A stretch of DNA of 64,000 bases from Streptomyces griseus. Its GTDB lineage: Bacteria; Actinomycetota; Actinomycetes; Streptomycetales; Streptomycetaceae. How positions within the stretch are numbered: the stretch's first letter is position 1; each line of letters starts with the position of its first letter. The position numbers and the translations under genes were made by a program. The notes below the pieces were generated by a model. It did no database searches and was not told the DNA's origin. It worked only from the letters and a program-made list of their open reading frames with translations. The stretch lies in assembly GCF_001715295.1 (NCBI RefSeq), contig NZ_MDKB01000002.1:432499-496498 (forward strand), read 5' to 3'. Shown one piece after another: positions 13,852-23,027 of the stretch.

Positions 13852-15225
13852 TCAACGTGAGGAATCGGCGCGATCGCCGACAGCGAAGCGCGAACGGGGG
13901 CCGATCGCGGTCGCTCCGTTGACGCCGGACACCCCGACGGCCACGGGAGCACGATCAGGGGCCTCGGACGCCACGGGGTGGCCGCCGGGGACCTGCCGGC
14001 CCTCCGCCTCCCCGTCCGGGGCCGGCCCGTCCGCCGCCTCGCCCTGCGCGGCGGTACCGCGGCGCCGGTAACGCGGGGGCACGAACGTCTCGGCCCAGCG
14101 CGGCGCCCGCGGGGTGAAGCGCGGCATGAGCAGCAGCACCAGACCGACCGCGCTCAGGCCCACGATCACCAGGACGATCCACAGCGAGGCCGAGTGCACG
14201 GAGTAGCCGACGGCACCGAACGCGATGAGGGCGGACCAGAAGTACATGATCAGGACCGACCTGCTGTGCGAGTGCCCGATCTCCAGCAGCCGGTGGTGCA
14301 GGTGGCCGCGGTCGGCCGCGAACGGCGACTGGCCGTTCCAGGTGCGCCGCACGATCGCGAGGATCAGGTCGGCGGCCGGGATGGCGATGATCGTCAGCGG
14401 CAGCAACAGCGGGATGAAGACCGGCAGCATCGCGTGGGTCGCCTGGCGCTCACTGCCCTCGAAGAGCTTCATCGCGTCCGGGTCGACCTGCCCGGTGACG
14501 GAGATCGCGCCGGCGGCCAGCACCAGGCCGATCAGCATCGAACCGGAGTCGCCCATGAAGATCCGGGCAGGGTGCATGTTGTGCGGGAGGAAGCCCAGGC
14601 ACATGCCCATCAGGACGGCGGCGAAGAGCGTGGCCGGGGCTGCGGCCTCGATCCCGTACCCGTACCAGAGCCGGTAGGTGTACAGGAAGAAGGCGGCGGA
14701 GGCGATGCACACCATGCCGGCCGCGAGGCCGTCCAGGCCGTCGACGAAGTTCACCGCGTTGATGGTGATCACGACCAGGGCGACGGTGAGCAGCGTGCCC
14801 TGCCACTGGGTCAGGGCCACCGTGCCGACACCGGGGATGGGCAGCCACAGGATCGTCAGACCCTGGATGACCATGACCGCGGCCGCGATCATCTGCCCGC
14901 CGAGTTTGATCAGGGCGTCGATCTCGAACTTGTCGTCCAGGACACCGATCAGCCAGATCAGCGCGGCGCCGGAGAGCAGGGCCCGCGGCTCGTTGGAGAG
15001 TTCGAACACGGCGTTCAGGTTGAACAGGTGGTCCGCGACGATCAGTCCCGCGCACAGTCCGCCGAACATGGCGATGCCACCGAGCCGCGGTGTCGGTTCT
15101 CGGTGTACGTCACGCGCACGGATCGCGGGCATCGCCCCGACCGCGATGGCGAACTTCCGCACAGGCCCGGTCAGCAGATAGGTAACGGCTGCCGTGACAC
15201 AGAGCGTCAGCAGGTAATCACGCAC
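13852..15225 (-). CDS. MraY/WecA-family undecaprenyl-phosphate sugar-phosphate transferase
   Basis: About 457 residues with ten or eleven membrane helices. It has the polyprenyl-phosphate transferase signatures: RDVHREPTPRLGGIAMF, GVLDDKFEIDALIKLGGQ (DDx2 motif), NAVNFVDGLDGLAAG, IFMGDSGSMLIG and the His-rich loop DRGHLHHRLLEIGHSHSRSV. This is the WecA/TagO branch that loads HexNAc-1-phosphate onto undecaprenyl phosphate for wall teichoic acid or arabinogalactan-like polymers. The C-terminal ~80 residues are a disordered Gly/Ala/Pro tail. Start GTG at 15225 (VRDYLLTLCVTAAVTYLL) is preferred over the upstream GTG at 15264 because helix 1 begins there. Confidence 0.93.
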   Translation of the reverse strand: MRDYLLTLCVTAAVTYLLTGPVRKFAIAVGAMPAIRARDVHREPTPRLGGIAMFGGLCAGLIVADHLFNLNAVFELSNEPRALLSGAALIWLIGVLDDKFEIDALIKLGGQMIAAAVMVIQGLTILWLPIPGVGTVALTQWQGTLLTVALVVITINAVNFVDGLDGLAAGMVCIASAAFFLYTYRLWYGYGIEAAAPATLFAAVLMGMCLGFLPHNMHPARIFMGDSGSMLIGLVLAAGAISVTGQVDPDAMKLFEGSERQATHAMLPVFIPLLLPLTIIAIPAADLILAIVRRTWNGQSPFAADRGHLHHRLLEIGHSHSRSVLIMYFWSALIAFGAVGYSVHSASLWIVLVIVGLSAVGLVLLLMPRFTPRAPRWAETFVPPRYRRRGTAAQGEAADGPAPDGEAEGRQVPGGHPVASEAPDRAPVAVGVSGVNGATAIGPRSRFAVGDRADSSR

Positions 15226-15321
15226 GGGCTGCCCCACAGATTTCGCCGGCCATCTCAGCCCCACACCCTAGTCCCACGAACAAGGACACCGATGTACGGG
15301 TGACGGTTGCACACGCTTCGA

Positions 15322-16620
15322 CTACTCCGGATACGGCGGATGGCGCTCGGCCAGTGCCCGGACCTCGGCCCGCAGCAGAGCCGGATCGCCCTCCCCGCGC
15401 ACCGCCGCGCCGAACAGGGCGGCGATCCGTGCCATGCCGGCCTCGTCCATGCCCTGCGTGGTGACGGCCGCGGTGCCGAGCCGGATGCCGCGGCCGTCCC
15501 CGTGGGGCAGCGCGCAGGTGTCGAGGACCATGCCGGCCGCCGCGAGCCGTTCACGGGCGGTACGGCCGTCGACGCCCAGCGGAGCGGGGTCCGCGACGAC
15601 GATGTGGGTGTCCGTACCGCCCGTGGTGACCTCGAAGCCCTCGGCCTGAAGGCCGGCCGCCAGGGCGCGGGCGTGCGCGACCACCTGATGGGCGTAGAGC
15701 GCGAAGGCCGGGGTGGCGGCCTCACCGAACGCGACGGCCTTCGCCGCGACGGTGTGCATCTGGGCGCCGCCCTGGGTGAACGGGAACACCGCGCGGTCGA
15801 TCCGCTGCGCCAGCTCCGCGCCGCACAGGATCATGCCGCCGCGCGGTCCGCGCAGCACCTTGTGCGTCGTGGCGCAGACCACGTCGGCGTACGGGACCGG
15901 GCTGGGCGCCGCGCCCCCGGCGATCAGGCCCATGGGGTGGGCGGCGTCGGCGATCAGGTACGCGCCGGCCTCGTCGGCGATGTCACGGAACTCCTCGTAG
16001 TCGGGGTGGCGCGGGTAGGAGATCGAGCCGCAGACGATCGCCTTGGGACGGCGGGCCCGCGCCAGGGCGCGCACCTGCCCGTAGTCGATCAGCCCACTCT
16101 CGGGGTCGACGCCGTAACCGGCGAACTCGAACCAGCGGCCGGAGAAGTTCCCGGGGGAGCCGTGCGTGAGGTGTCCGCCGTACGGGAGCCCCATCGCCAG
16201 CACCGTGTCCCCGGGGCGCAGCAGCGCGGCGTAGGCGGCGAGGACGGCGGAGGAGCCGGAGTGCGGCTGGACGTTGGCGTGCTCGGCCCCGAACAGTGAC
16301 GTCGCCCGGCGCACCGCGAGGCGTTCGGCGGCGTCGGCCTGCTCGCATCCGCCGTGGTGGCGGGCGCCGGGATAGCCCTCGGCGTACTTGTTGGCGAGCG
16401 GCGAGCCGAGGGCGGCGAGGACGGCGGGCGAGGTGAAGTTCTCGGCGGCGGCGAGCTGCAGCGTGCTCGCCTGGCGGCCCGCCTCCGCCAGCAGGATGCC
16501 GGCGACCTCCGGGTCCTGGCGGAGCAGTACTCCGAAGTCCTGGGGCAGGGCGCCGGCGGACGGGGACGCCGGTGGTGGCGGGGACACGGCGGCGGGTGCG
16601 GCTGGAGTGGTGACCGGCAT
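15322..16620 (-). CDS. glyA: Serine/glycine hydroxymethyltransferase, GlyA-type
   Basis: A 432-residue PLP enzyme of the SHMT family, which converts serine and tetrahydrofolate to glycine and methylene-THF. Visible signatures are LQLAAAENFTSPAVLAALGS, ANKYAEGYPGARHHGG, NVQPHSGSSAVLAAYAALL, DAAHPMGLIAGG and the PLP lysine in ATTHKVLRGPRGG. The first ~30 residues are Pro/Ala-rich and look disordered. It is a divergent copy, with RPKAIVCGSISYPRHPDY where classical GlyA has PKLIIAG, so it may be a secondary SHMT. The start codon sits directly after an RBS-masking hairpin. Confidence 0.92.
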   Translation of the reverse strand: MPVTTPAAPAAVSPPPPASPSAGALPQDFGVLLRQDPEVAGILLAEAGRQASTLQLAAAENFTSPAVLAALGSPLANKYAEGYPGARHHGGCEQADAAERLAVRRATSLFGAEHANVQPHSGSSAVLAAYAALLRPGDTVLAMGLPYGGHLTHGSPGNFSGRWFEFAGYGVDPESGLIDYGQVRALARARRPKAIVCGSISYPRHPDYEEFRDIADEAGAYLIADAAHPMGLIAGGAAPSPVPYADVVCATTHKVLRGPRGGMILCGAELAQRIDRAVFPFTQGGAQMHTVAAKAVAFGEAATPAFALYAHQVVAHARALAAGLQAEGFEVTTGGTDTHIVVADPAPLGVDGRTARERLAAAGMVLDTCALPHGDGRGIRLGTAAVTTQGMDEAGMARIAALFGAAVRGEGDPALLRAEVRALAERHPPYPE

Positions 16621-16622
16621 CT

Positions 16623-16668
16623 GACGGCTCCGGGCCTGAGTGGGGGTGCGCTGGTGTCGGGAGCCGTC
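16623..16668 (-). promoter_or_regulatory. RBS-sequestering hairpin in the leader of glyA
   Basis: In the minus-strand mRNA, GACGGCTCC (16668-16660) is perfectly complementary to GGAGCCGTC (16631-16623), separated by 28 nt. The second arm contains the GGAG Shine-Dalgarno and ends two bases before the ATG at 16620. Pairing would block initiation, so this is a candidate translational switch; no ligand or trans factor can be named. Confidence 0.6.
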
Positions 16669-16778
16669 GCCCGGCCGGACCGCGGCTTCCCAGCTCCAAT
16701 GTAGGCCGGGGCAGGGCGGTGTGCCCGCTGCCGTGCGGCCCCGTACGCCGGTCGGCGCACCCGTCGGTGCCGCAGCCC

Positions 16779-17420
16779 TCAGTGCGGGGCGCGTACGCCC
16801 GTCAGCGCGGTCACCACGGGGTCGAGGGCCTGGTTGATCTCGTCCCCGATGGAGCGGAAGAACGTGATCGGGGCACCGTACGGGTCGAAGACCTCGTCGG
16901 CCTCCGCGGTGGGGGCCAGCAGCCAGCCGCGCAGTGCCGCCGCGGCGCGCACCAGGGCGCGGGCGCGTTCGACGACGCCCTCCTCGTGGGCGTCGGGCAG
17001 CGTGGCGGGGTCTATGGCCCGCACCAGCCGGGTGAACTCCTTGAGCGTGAAGGTGCGCAGGCCGGCCGAGTGCCCCATGGAGATCACCTGGGCGCGGTGG
17101 TCACGGGTGGCGGTGAGGACGAGGTCGGCGCGGATCACGTGCTCGTCGAGCAGTTCCCGCCCGACGAAGCCGCTGGCGTCGGCGCCGAAGTCCGCGAGGA
17201 CCACCTCGGCGTTGGCCTCCATGGGCGCGCCCTCGTGCCCCCAGGTGCCGGCGCTCTCCACGATCAGGCCGCCGCTGAGCGGATCGCCGAGGCGGTCCAC
17301 CAGGGCATGGCGGGTCAGCCGCTCGGTGATGGGCGAGCGGCAGACGTTGCCGGTGCTGACGTGGAGGATGCGGAAGGTGTCGGGTCGTCCCGCTATGCCA
17401 CGCCCCTCAGGGGCGGTCAA
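16779..17420 (-). CDS. LMW protein-tyrosine-phosphatase-like protein lacking the nucleophilic Cys
   Basis: 213 residues from TTG at 17420, which overlaps the tsaC stop (TTGA) and has GAGGTGG 5 bases upstream. The fold matches low-molecular-weight phosphotyrosine phosphatases: P-loop VSTGNVCRSP (residues 21-30), SAGTWGHEGAPM, RADLVLTATRDHRAQVI. The family's active loop is C-x5-R. Here the first Cys is Ser22 while Cys27 and Arg28 are retained, and the usual DP general-acid loop appears as PTAEADEVFDPYG near the C terminus. It may bind rather than hydrolyse phosphoproteins, or use another nucleophile. Translational coupling to tsaC suggests joint expression. Confidence 0.85.
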   Translation of the reverse strand: MTAPEGRGIAGRPDTFRILHVSTGNVCRSPITERLTRHALVDRLGDPLSGGLIVESAGTWGHEGAPMEANAEVVLADFGADASGFVGRELLDEHVIRADLVLTATRDHRAQVISMGHSAGLRTFTLKEFTRLVRAIDPATLPDAHEEGVVERARALVRAAAALRGWLLAPTAEADEVFDPYGAPITFFRSIGDEINQALDPVVTALTGVRAPH

Positions 17421-18064
17421 TTGGCCACCTCGAGATCGGGTACCACCTTGCGGAGCTCTTCGACGGAGAGGGCTCCGGCCCGCAGGAGGACGGGGATCCT
17501 CCCGGTGACGTCGACGATGGAGGACGGGACGATGCCGGGGGTCGGCCCGCCGTCGAGGTAGACGGAGACGGAGTCCCCGAGCATCCCCTGGGCGGCGTCG
17601 CAGTCCTCCGGCGACGGGTGCCCGGTGAGGTTGGCGCTGGAGACGGCCATCGGGCCGACCTCCGTGAGGAGTTCGATGGCGACCGGGTGCAGGGGCATCC
17701 GGATCGCGACCGTGCCCCGGGTGTCGCCGAGGTCCCACTGGAGGGACGGCTGGTGCTTGGCCACGAGCGTCAGCGCGCCGGGCCAGAAGGCGTCGACGAG
17801 CTCCCACGCCTGCTCGGAGAAGTCCGTGACCAGGCCGTGCAGCGTGTTCGGGGAACCGATCAGGACGGGGGTGGGCATGTTGCGGCCACGGCCCTTGGCG
17901 TCGAGCAGGTCGGCGACGCCCTCGGAACTGAAGGCGTCCGCACCGATCCCGTACACGGTGTCGGTGGGCAGCACGACCAGTTCACCGCGGCGGACGGCGG
18001 ACGCGGCCTCACGAAGGCCGGTCGTACGGTCGGTCGCGTCGTTGCAGTCGTATCGCCGTGCCAT
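17417..18064 (-). CDS. tsaC: L-threonylcarbamoyladenylate synthase (TsaC/Sua5)
   Basis: A 215-residue YrdC-domain protein. It has the KxR/SxN-type substrate pocket: LVVLPTDTVYGIGADAF, GRGRNMPTPVLIGSP, FWPGALTLVAKHQ, GTVAIRMPLHPVAIELL and the VSSANLTGHPSPED segment. It makes threonylcarbamoyl-AMP from Thr, bicarbonate and ATP for t6A37 modification of ANN-decoding tRNAs. It lacks the C-terminal Sua5 domain. It follows prmC and prfA in a minus-strand translation-factor operon. Confidence 0.95.
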   Translation of the reverse strand: MARRYDCNDATDRTTGLREAASAVRRGELVVLPTDTVYGIGADAFSSEGVADLLDAKGRGRNMPTPVLIGSPNTLHGLVTDFSEQAWELVDAFWPGALTLVAKHQPSLQWDLGDTRGTVAIRMPLHPVAIELLTEVGPMAVSSANLTGHPSPEDCDAAQGMLGDSVSVYLDGGPTPGIVPSSIVDVTGRIPVLLRAGALSVEELRKVVPDLEVAN

Positions 18065-18134
18065 CAGCCGGCCTCCTCGGACGTGTGCGGGTCTGGCGGG
18101 TAGGGGTGGTCGTGCGGTCGTCGCGCGGCGGCGG

Positions 18135-18980
18135 TCACGGCATGGCCTTGCGGGCCGTGGCGAACCGGGGCCGGTTGTTCAGGTCGGGGTGGTCGGCCGC
18201 GTCGGCCCAGCCCCGTTCCTCGGTGAAGATCCACGGCACCTGGCCGCCCTGGGTGTCGGCGTGCTCGATGACGACGAGTCCGCCGGGGCGCAGCAGGCGG
18301 TGCGCGGTGCGCTCGATGCCGCGGATGGTGTCGAGGCCGTCCTCGCCGGAGAAGAGCGCCATCTGCGGGTCGTGGTCGCGGGCCTCGGGCGCCACGTACT
18401 CCCACTCGGTGAGCGGGATGTACGGCGGGTTGGAGATGACCAGGTCGACCTGTCCGTCGAGCTCCGGGAGGGCGCTCAGGGCGTCCCCGCGGTGGATGGT
18501 GACCCTGGACCCCTCGGCGTTCTTCCGGGTCCACCTGAGGGCGTCCTCGGACAGCTCCACACCGTGCACGCGTGAGCGCGGCACCTCCTGGGCCATCGCG
18601 AGGGCGATGGCGCCGGATCCGGTGCAGAGGTCGACGATCAGCGGTTCGACGACGTCCATGGCGCGGACGGCGTCTATCGCCCAGCCGACGACCGACTCGG
18701 TCTCCGGCCTGGGCACGAAGACACCGGGGCCGACCTGGAGTTCCAGGTAGCGGAAGAACGCCCGGCCGGTGATGTGCTGGAGCGGCTCGCGGGCCTCGCG
18801 GCGGGCGATCGTCTCCCAGTAACGGGCGTCGAAGTCGGCGTCCGGCACACGGTGCAGCTCGCCCCGCTTGACGCCGTGCACGAAGGCGGCGAGTTCCTCG
18901 GCGTCGAATCGCGGCGAGGGGACACCGGCGTCGGCCAGCCGCTGGGTGGCCTGGGCCACCTCGGCGAGCAGCAGGTTCAT
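18135..18980 (-). CDS. prmC: Release-factor glutamine methyltransferase
   Basis: A 281-residue SAM-dependent methyltransferase that methylates the GGQ glutamine of RF1/RF2. The N-terminal helical bundle (residues ~1-80) recognises the release factor. The Rossmann domain has PRPETESVVGWA, the SAM motif VDLCTGSGAIALAMA and the catalytic VISNPPYIPLTEWEY (NPPY). It lies 66 bp downstream of prfA, its substrate's gene, in the conserved order prfA-prmC-tsaC. Confidence 0.96.
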   Translation of the reverse strand: MNLLLAEVAQATQRLADAGVPSPRFDAEELAAFVHGVKRGELHRVPDADFDARYWETIARREAREPLQHITGRAFFRYLELQVGPGVFVPRPETESVVGWAIDAVRAMDVVEPLIVDLCTGSGAIALAMAQEVPRSRVHGVELSEDALRWTRKNAEGSRVTIHRGDALSALPELDGQVDLVISNPPYIPLTEWEYVAPEARDHDPQMALFSGEDGLDTIRGIERTAHRLLRPGGLVVIEHADTQGGQVPWIFTEERGWADAADHPDLNNRPRFATARKAMP

Positions 18981-19046
18981 CGCGGATCTCCGTACGGGTT
19001 CACGGGGTGGGCACGGTTCGGCCCGGCCGGCGGTCGCCGGCCGGTC

Positions 19047-20123
19047 CTACGCGGCGGCGAGCTTGGCGGCCGAGTCGGCGTCGACACAGGCCTGGATGAC
19101 GGCGTCGAGGTCGCCGTCGAGGACCTGGTCCAAGTTGTACGCCTTGAAGCCGACCCGGTGGTCCGAGATCCGGTTCTCCGGATAGTTGTACGTCCGGATC
19201 TTCTCGGAGCGGTCCACCGTGCGGACCTGGCTGCGGCGTACGTCGGAGGCTTCCTGCTCGGCCGCCTCCTGGGCGGCGGCCAGCAGCCGGGAGCGCAGGA
19301 TGCGCATGGCCTGCTCCTTGTTCTGGAGCTGGCTCTTCTCGTTCTGGCAGGAGGCGACGACGCCGGTCGGCAGGTGCGTGATGCGCACCGCGGAGTCGGT
19401 GGTGTTGACGGACTGGCCGCCGGGGCCCGAGGAGCGGTAGACGTCGATGCGCAGGTCGTTGGCGTGGATCTCGACGTCGACCTCCTCCGCCTCCGGGGTG
19501 ACGAGCACACCGGCGGCCGAGGTGTGGATGCGGCCCTGGGACTCGGTGGAGGGCACGCGCTGCACCCGGTGCACCCCGCCCTCGTACTTCATCCGGGCCC
19601 AGACGCCCTGGCCGGGCTCGGTGGCGCCGTTGCCGCCCTTGGTCTTCACGGCGACCTGGACGTCCTTGTAGCCGCCGAGCTCGGACTCGGTGGAGTCGAT
19701 GATCTCGGTCTTCCAGCCCACGCGCTCGGCGTAGCGCAGGTACATGCGCAGCAGATCGCCGGCGAACAGGGCGGACTCGTCGCCGCCCGCGCCCGCCTTG
19801 ATCTCCAGGAGCACGTCCTTGTCGTCGCTGGGGTCGCGCGGGACCAGGAGCAGCCGGAGCTTCTCCGTGATCTCCTCGCGCTGCTTCTCCAGGACCTTGA
19901 CCTCGGCGGCGAAGTCCGGGTCGTCCGCGGCGAATTCGCGGGCGGTCCCGATGTCGTCACCGAGCCGCTTCCAGGTCCGGTACGTGGAGACGATCGGGGT
20001 CAGCTCCGCGTAGCGCTTGTTGAGCTTGCGCGCGTTGGCCTGGTCGGCGTGGACCGACGGGTCGGCGAGCTTCTTCTCGAGATCGGCGTGTTCGCCGATC
20101 AGTTCCTCGACCGCCTCGAACAT
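19047..20123 (-). CDS. prfA: Peptide chain release factor 1
   Basis: A 358-residue class I release factor decoding UAA and UAG. ATG at 20123 gives [19 protein letters not shown], the usual N terminus. Domain 3 contains [26 protein letters not shown] with the GGQ that triggers peptidyl-tRNA hydrolysis. [18 protein letters not shown] and [21 protein letters not shown] are typical of RF1. The open frame extending upstream to 20363 overlaps the spacer and rpmE and is not used. Confidence 0.97.
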   Translation of the reverse strand: MFEAVEELIGEHADLEKKLADPSVHADQANARKLNKRYAELTPIVSTYRTWKRLGDDIGTAREFAADDPDFAAEVKVLEKQREEITEKLRLLLVPRDPSDDKDVLLEIKAGAGGDESALFAGDLLRMYLRYAERVGWKTEIIDSTESELGGYKDVQVAVKTKGGNGATEPGQGVWARMKYEGGVHRVQRVPSTESQGRIHTSAAGVLVTPEAEEVDVEIHANDLRIDVYRSSGPGGQSVNTTDSAVRITHLPTGVVASCQNEKSQLQNKEQAMRILRSRLLAAAQEAAEQEASDVRRSQVRTVDRSEKIRTYNYPENRISDHRVGFKAYNLDQVLDGDLDAVIQACVDADSAAKLAAA

Positions 20124-20257
20124 CGGGGGCTCCTGGTTCCGTGCGTCTGCGTCTGCGGGCCTGCTGGACGGCCTGCCGCCCCGGGGGCGGTACAGCCGGA
20201 AAAACGCCGGCCCCGGCGCCCCCGCAAGAGGGAGCCGGGAACCGGCGCAGTGGCTCG

Positions 20258-20482
20258 CTACTTGGCGGCGGAGCCGGCGGCCTTGCCGAAGCGGGCCTCG
20301 AAGCGGGCCACGCGGCCACCGGTGTCGAGGATCTTCTGCTTGCCCGTGTAGAACGGGTGGCACTCGGAGCAGACGTCGGCGCGGATCGCGCCGCCCTCGA
20401 GGGTGCTCCGGGTGGTGAACGACGCACCGCAGGTGCAGCTGACCTGCGTCTCGACGTACTGGGGGTGAATCTCGCGCTTCAA
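20258..20482 (-). CDS. rpmE: Ribosomal protein L31, zinc-binding type
   Basis: A 74-residue large-subunit protein with the Cys-containing (C+) zinc site CTCG...CSEC and the conserved [18 protein letters not shown]. Streptomycetes usually also encode a Cys-free paralogue under Zur control; this copy is the zinc form. A GGAGAC Shine-Dalgarno precedes the ATG at 20482. Confidence 0.97.
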   Translation of the reverse strand: MKREIHPQYVETQVSCTCGASFTTRSTLEGGAIRADVCSECHPFYTGKQKILDTGGRVARFEARFGKAAGSAAK

Positions 20483-20914
20483 GGTGTCTCCTAGTTTCGG
20501 GAGGGCTCCGGGTCGTACGCGCGGATTGCGCGTCCGTGAACCGGGGCCGACGTACCAGTCTGCCAGCGACCGGCCGTATCTCCCAAAACGAGAGGCGGGC
20601 CCCCGCTATTCCCCCGTCGCGGAGGAACGGTGCGCGCCCGTGCGGTGACGGAACACGCCCGTCATGTACGACGACGTCCGCCGCCTCTGCCCCGTCGCCG
20701 GCGGACCTCGCGGGGCGGAGGCCGGGAGCGGCTCGTCGCCCGGACGCCCGCCCCCGTCCGTCAGGCCGCCCTTCCCCTCATGGAGCGTCCGTTGAGGGTC
20801 GGCGGGGCCGTACTCCACGGGCGGGGTGACCTCTCGTGGGCCGGGGCGAGGCTGTCGAGGCCGTCCGCACGGACGTGGAGGCCGCGCCGCGAGAGGGCCG
20901 CGGGTGTACGCACG
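20483..20914. other. Gene-free spacer between rpmE and rho
   Basis: About 430 bp without a supportable gene. Short open frames here are Arg/Pro-rich, lack a credible RBS and look like GC-driven noise. The segment should hold the rpmE promoter on the minus strand; no clear -10/-35 pair was found. Confidence 0.6.
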
Positions 20915-20946
20915 ACTGCCCCCGTCACGGGCGTGACGGGGGCAGT
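20915..20946 (-). terminator. Terminator after rho
   Basis: A perfect 14-bp stem, ACTGCCCCCGTCAC (20915-20928) and its complement at 20933-20946, with a 4-nt loop. It lies 23 bp beyond the rho stop codon. There is no T-tract, as is common for Streptomyces terminators. Confidence 0.8.
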
Positions 20947-20969
20947 GGCGCGCTGAGACCGGTGGGACG

Positions 20970-23027
20970 TCAGTCGTTGCCGTTGCCCGGCGCCGGTGTC
21001 GTCTTCTGGATCTGGAGCAGGAACTCCGCGTTGGACTGCGTCTTCTTCATCCGGTCGAGCAGCAGCTCGATGGCCTGCTGCTGGTCGAGCGCGTGGAGCA
21101 CCCGGCGCAGCTTCCAGACGATGGCCAACTCGTCGCTGCCGAGCAGGATTTCTTCCTTACGGGTGGAGGACGCGTCGACGTCCACCGCCGGGAAGATGCG
21201 CTTGTCCGAGAGCTTCCGGTCGAGCTTGAGCTCCATGTTGCCGGTGCCCTTGAACTCCTCGAAGATCACCTCGTCCATGCGCGAGCCGGTCTCGACGAGC
21301 GCGGTGGCCAGGATGGTCAGCGAGCCGCCGTCCTCGATGTTGCGCGCGGCTCCGAAGAAGCGCTTCGGCGGGTACAGCGCGGTCGAGTCGACACCACCGG
21401 ACAGGATGCGGCCGGAAGCCGGTGCCGCCAGGTTGTAGGCGCGGCCCAGACGGGTGATCGAGTCCAGCAGGACGACCACGTCATGGCCCAGCTCCACGAG
21501 GCGCTTGGCGCGCTCGATGGCCAGCTCGGCGACGGTGGTGTGGTCCTCGGCGGGGCGGTCGAAGGTCGAGGAGATGACCTCGCCCTTCACCGACCGCTGC
21601 ATGTCGGTGACCTCTTCCGGACGCTCGTCGACCAGGACGACCATCAGGTGGCACTCGGGGCTGTTGACCGTGATCGCGTTGGCGATCGCCTGCAGGATCA
21701 TGGTCTTGCCGGTCTTCGGCGGGGCCACGATCAGGCCGCGCTGGCCCTTGCCGATCGGGGCGACCAGGTCGATGATCCGGGTGGTCAGGACGTTGGAGTC
21801 GGTCTCCAGCCGGAGCCGGTCCTGCGGGTACAGCGGGGTCAGCTTCTGGAACTCGGGGCGGCCACGGCCGGTCTCCGGGGCCATGCCGTTGACCGAGTCG
21901 AGGCGGACCAGCGCGTTGAACTTCTCGCGGCGCTCGCCGTCCTTGGGCTGGCGCACCGCGCCGGTGACGTGGTCACCCTTGCGCAGGCCGTTCTTGCGGA
22001 CCTGGGCGAGGGAGACGTACACGTCGTTCGGTCCCGGCAGGTAGCCGGAGGTCCGGATGAAGGCGTAGTTGTCGAGGATGTCGAGGATGCCCGCGACGGG
22101 GATCAGGACGTCGTCGTCGGCGACCTGGACGTCGGTCGCGAACTCGTCGCGGCCACGACGGCCCCGGCGGTCGCGGTAGCGTCCGCGGCGTCCGCGCCGG
22201 CCGCCCTCGTCGTCGTAACCGTCGTCCTGCTGGCCGCCGCCCTGCTGGCCCTGGCTCTGGCCCTGGCCGCCGCCCTGCTGACCCTGACGGCGTCCGCCGC
22301 CCTGGCCCTGGTCGTCGCCCTTGCCGCGCCGGTCGCGCTGGCGGTCCCGGCGGTCGCCGCGCTCCTGGCGGTCACCGCGGTCCTGGCGGTCGCCGCGGTC
22401 GCGCCGGCCGTCCTGGCGGTCACCGCGGCGGCCCTCGGCCGTGTCGACGGCGGCTTCGGCCTTGGCCTCGCCCTTCGCCTCGGCGCGCTCGTCACCACGG
22501 TCCTGACGGGCTTCGGCGGCCTTGGGCTCGGCCTGCGCCTCCGCCTTGGTCTCCGTCTTGGTCTCGGGGCTGCCCGCCTGGGCGGTCGCCCGGCGGCGAC
22601 GGCGCTCACCGGTGGGCTGCTCGTCGCTGGCCGGCTGACCGGGGATGTCGATCTGCTGCTGGGCGGCGGCCTTCTCGGCCGGTGCCGCGGCGCTCTCGTC
22701 GCCGGTGCGCGTCTTGGACGTGGCGCGCCTCTTGGGCTTGGTCTCGGCTTCCGCGGCGGCGGGGGCCTTGGAGGCGGTCCTGGAGGCGGTGCCTCCGGCC
22801 TGCGCCTCCTTGATGACCTCGATCAGCTGGCTCTTGCGCATCCGCGCAGTACCCCTGATGCCGAGGCCGGACGCGACCTGCTGCAGCTCGGCCAGGACCA
22901 TGCCCTCGAGGCCGGTGCCGGAGCGGCGGCGCCGTGCGGTGGTGCCAGTGGCAGCACCTTCGGCGGGCGCGGAGCTGTCGACGCTCTTGTCGGCAGTGAC
23001 GCCCATCAGATCGGTGGTGTCGCTCAC
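20970..23027 (-). CDS. rho: Transcription termination factor Rho
   Basis: 685 residues from GTG at 23027 (GGAAGGA 7 bases upstream). The N-terminal Rho-N/SAP-like helix (GLEGMVLAELQQVASGLGI, MRKSQLIEVIKE) is followed by a ~230-residue Ala/Glu then Arg/Asp/Gly/Gln-rich disordered insertion, typical of actinobacterial Rho and likely RNA-binding. The cold-shock-like domain begins VAGILDILDNYAFIRTSGYLPG. The ATPase shows P-loop APPKTGKTMILQ, Walker B DVVVLLDSITRLGRAYN and Q-loop region GRILSGGVDSTALYPPKR. It is a hexameric RNA helicase that terminates untranslated transcripts. Confidence 0.97.
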   Translation of the reverse strand: MSDTTDLMGVTADKSVDSSAPAEGAATGTTARRRRSGTGLEGMVLAELQQVASGLGIRGTARMRKSQLIEVIKEAQAGGTASRTASKAPAAAEAETKPKRRATSKTRTGDESAAAPAEKAAAQQQIDIPGQPASDEQPTGERRRRRATAQAGSPETKTETKAEAQAEPKAAEARQDRGDERAEAKGEAKAEAAVDTAEGRRGDRQDGRRDRGDRQDRGDRQERGDRRDRQRDRRGKGDDQGQGGGRRQGQQGGGQGQSQGQQGGGQQDDGYDDEGGRRGRRGRYRDRRGRRGRDEFATDVQVADDDVLIPVAGILDILDNYAFIRTSGYLPGPNDVYVSLAQVRKNGLRKGDHVTGAVRQPKDGERREKFNALVRLDSVNGMAPETGRGRPEFQKLTPLYPQDRLRLETDSNVLTTRIIDLVAPIGKGQRGLIVAPPKTGKTMILQAIANAITVNSPECHLMVVLVDERPEEVTDMQRSVKGEVISSTFDRPAEDHTTVAELAIERAKRLVELGHDVVVLLDSITRLGRAYNLAAPASGRILSGGVDSTALYPPKRFFGAARNIEDGGSLTILATALVETGSRMDEVIFEEFKGTGNMELKLDRKLSDKRIFPAVDVDASSTRKEEILLGSDELAIVWKLRRVLHALDQQQAIELLLDRMKKTQSNAEFLLQIQKTTPAPGNGND

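Noticed and set aside
16621..16760. Known riboswitch class upstream of glyA (glycine, cobalamin or SAM)
   Set aside because: I could not match the conserved cores of these classes (for example the B12 box); only the RBS-masking hairpin itself is supported.
20536..20956. Small open frames in the rpmE-rho gap
   Set aside because: Arg/Pro-rich, no Shine-Dalgarno, overlapping each other in several frames; no similarity recognised.
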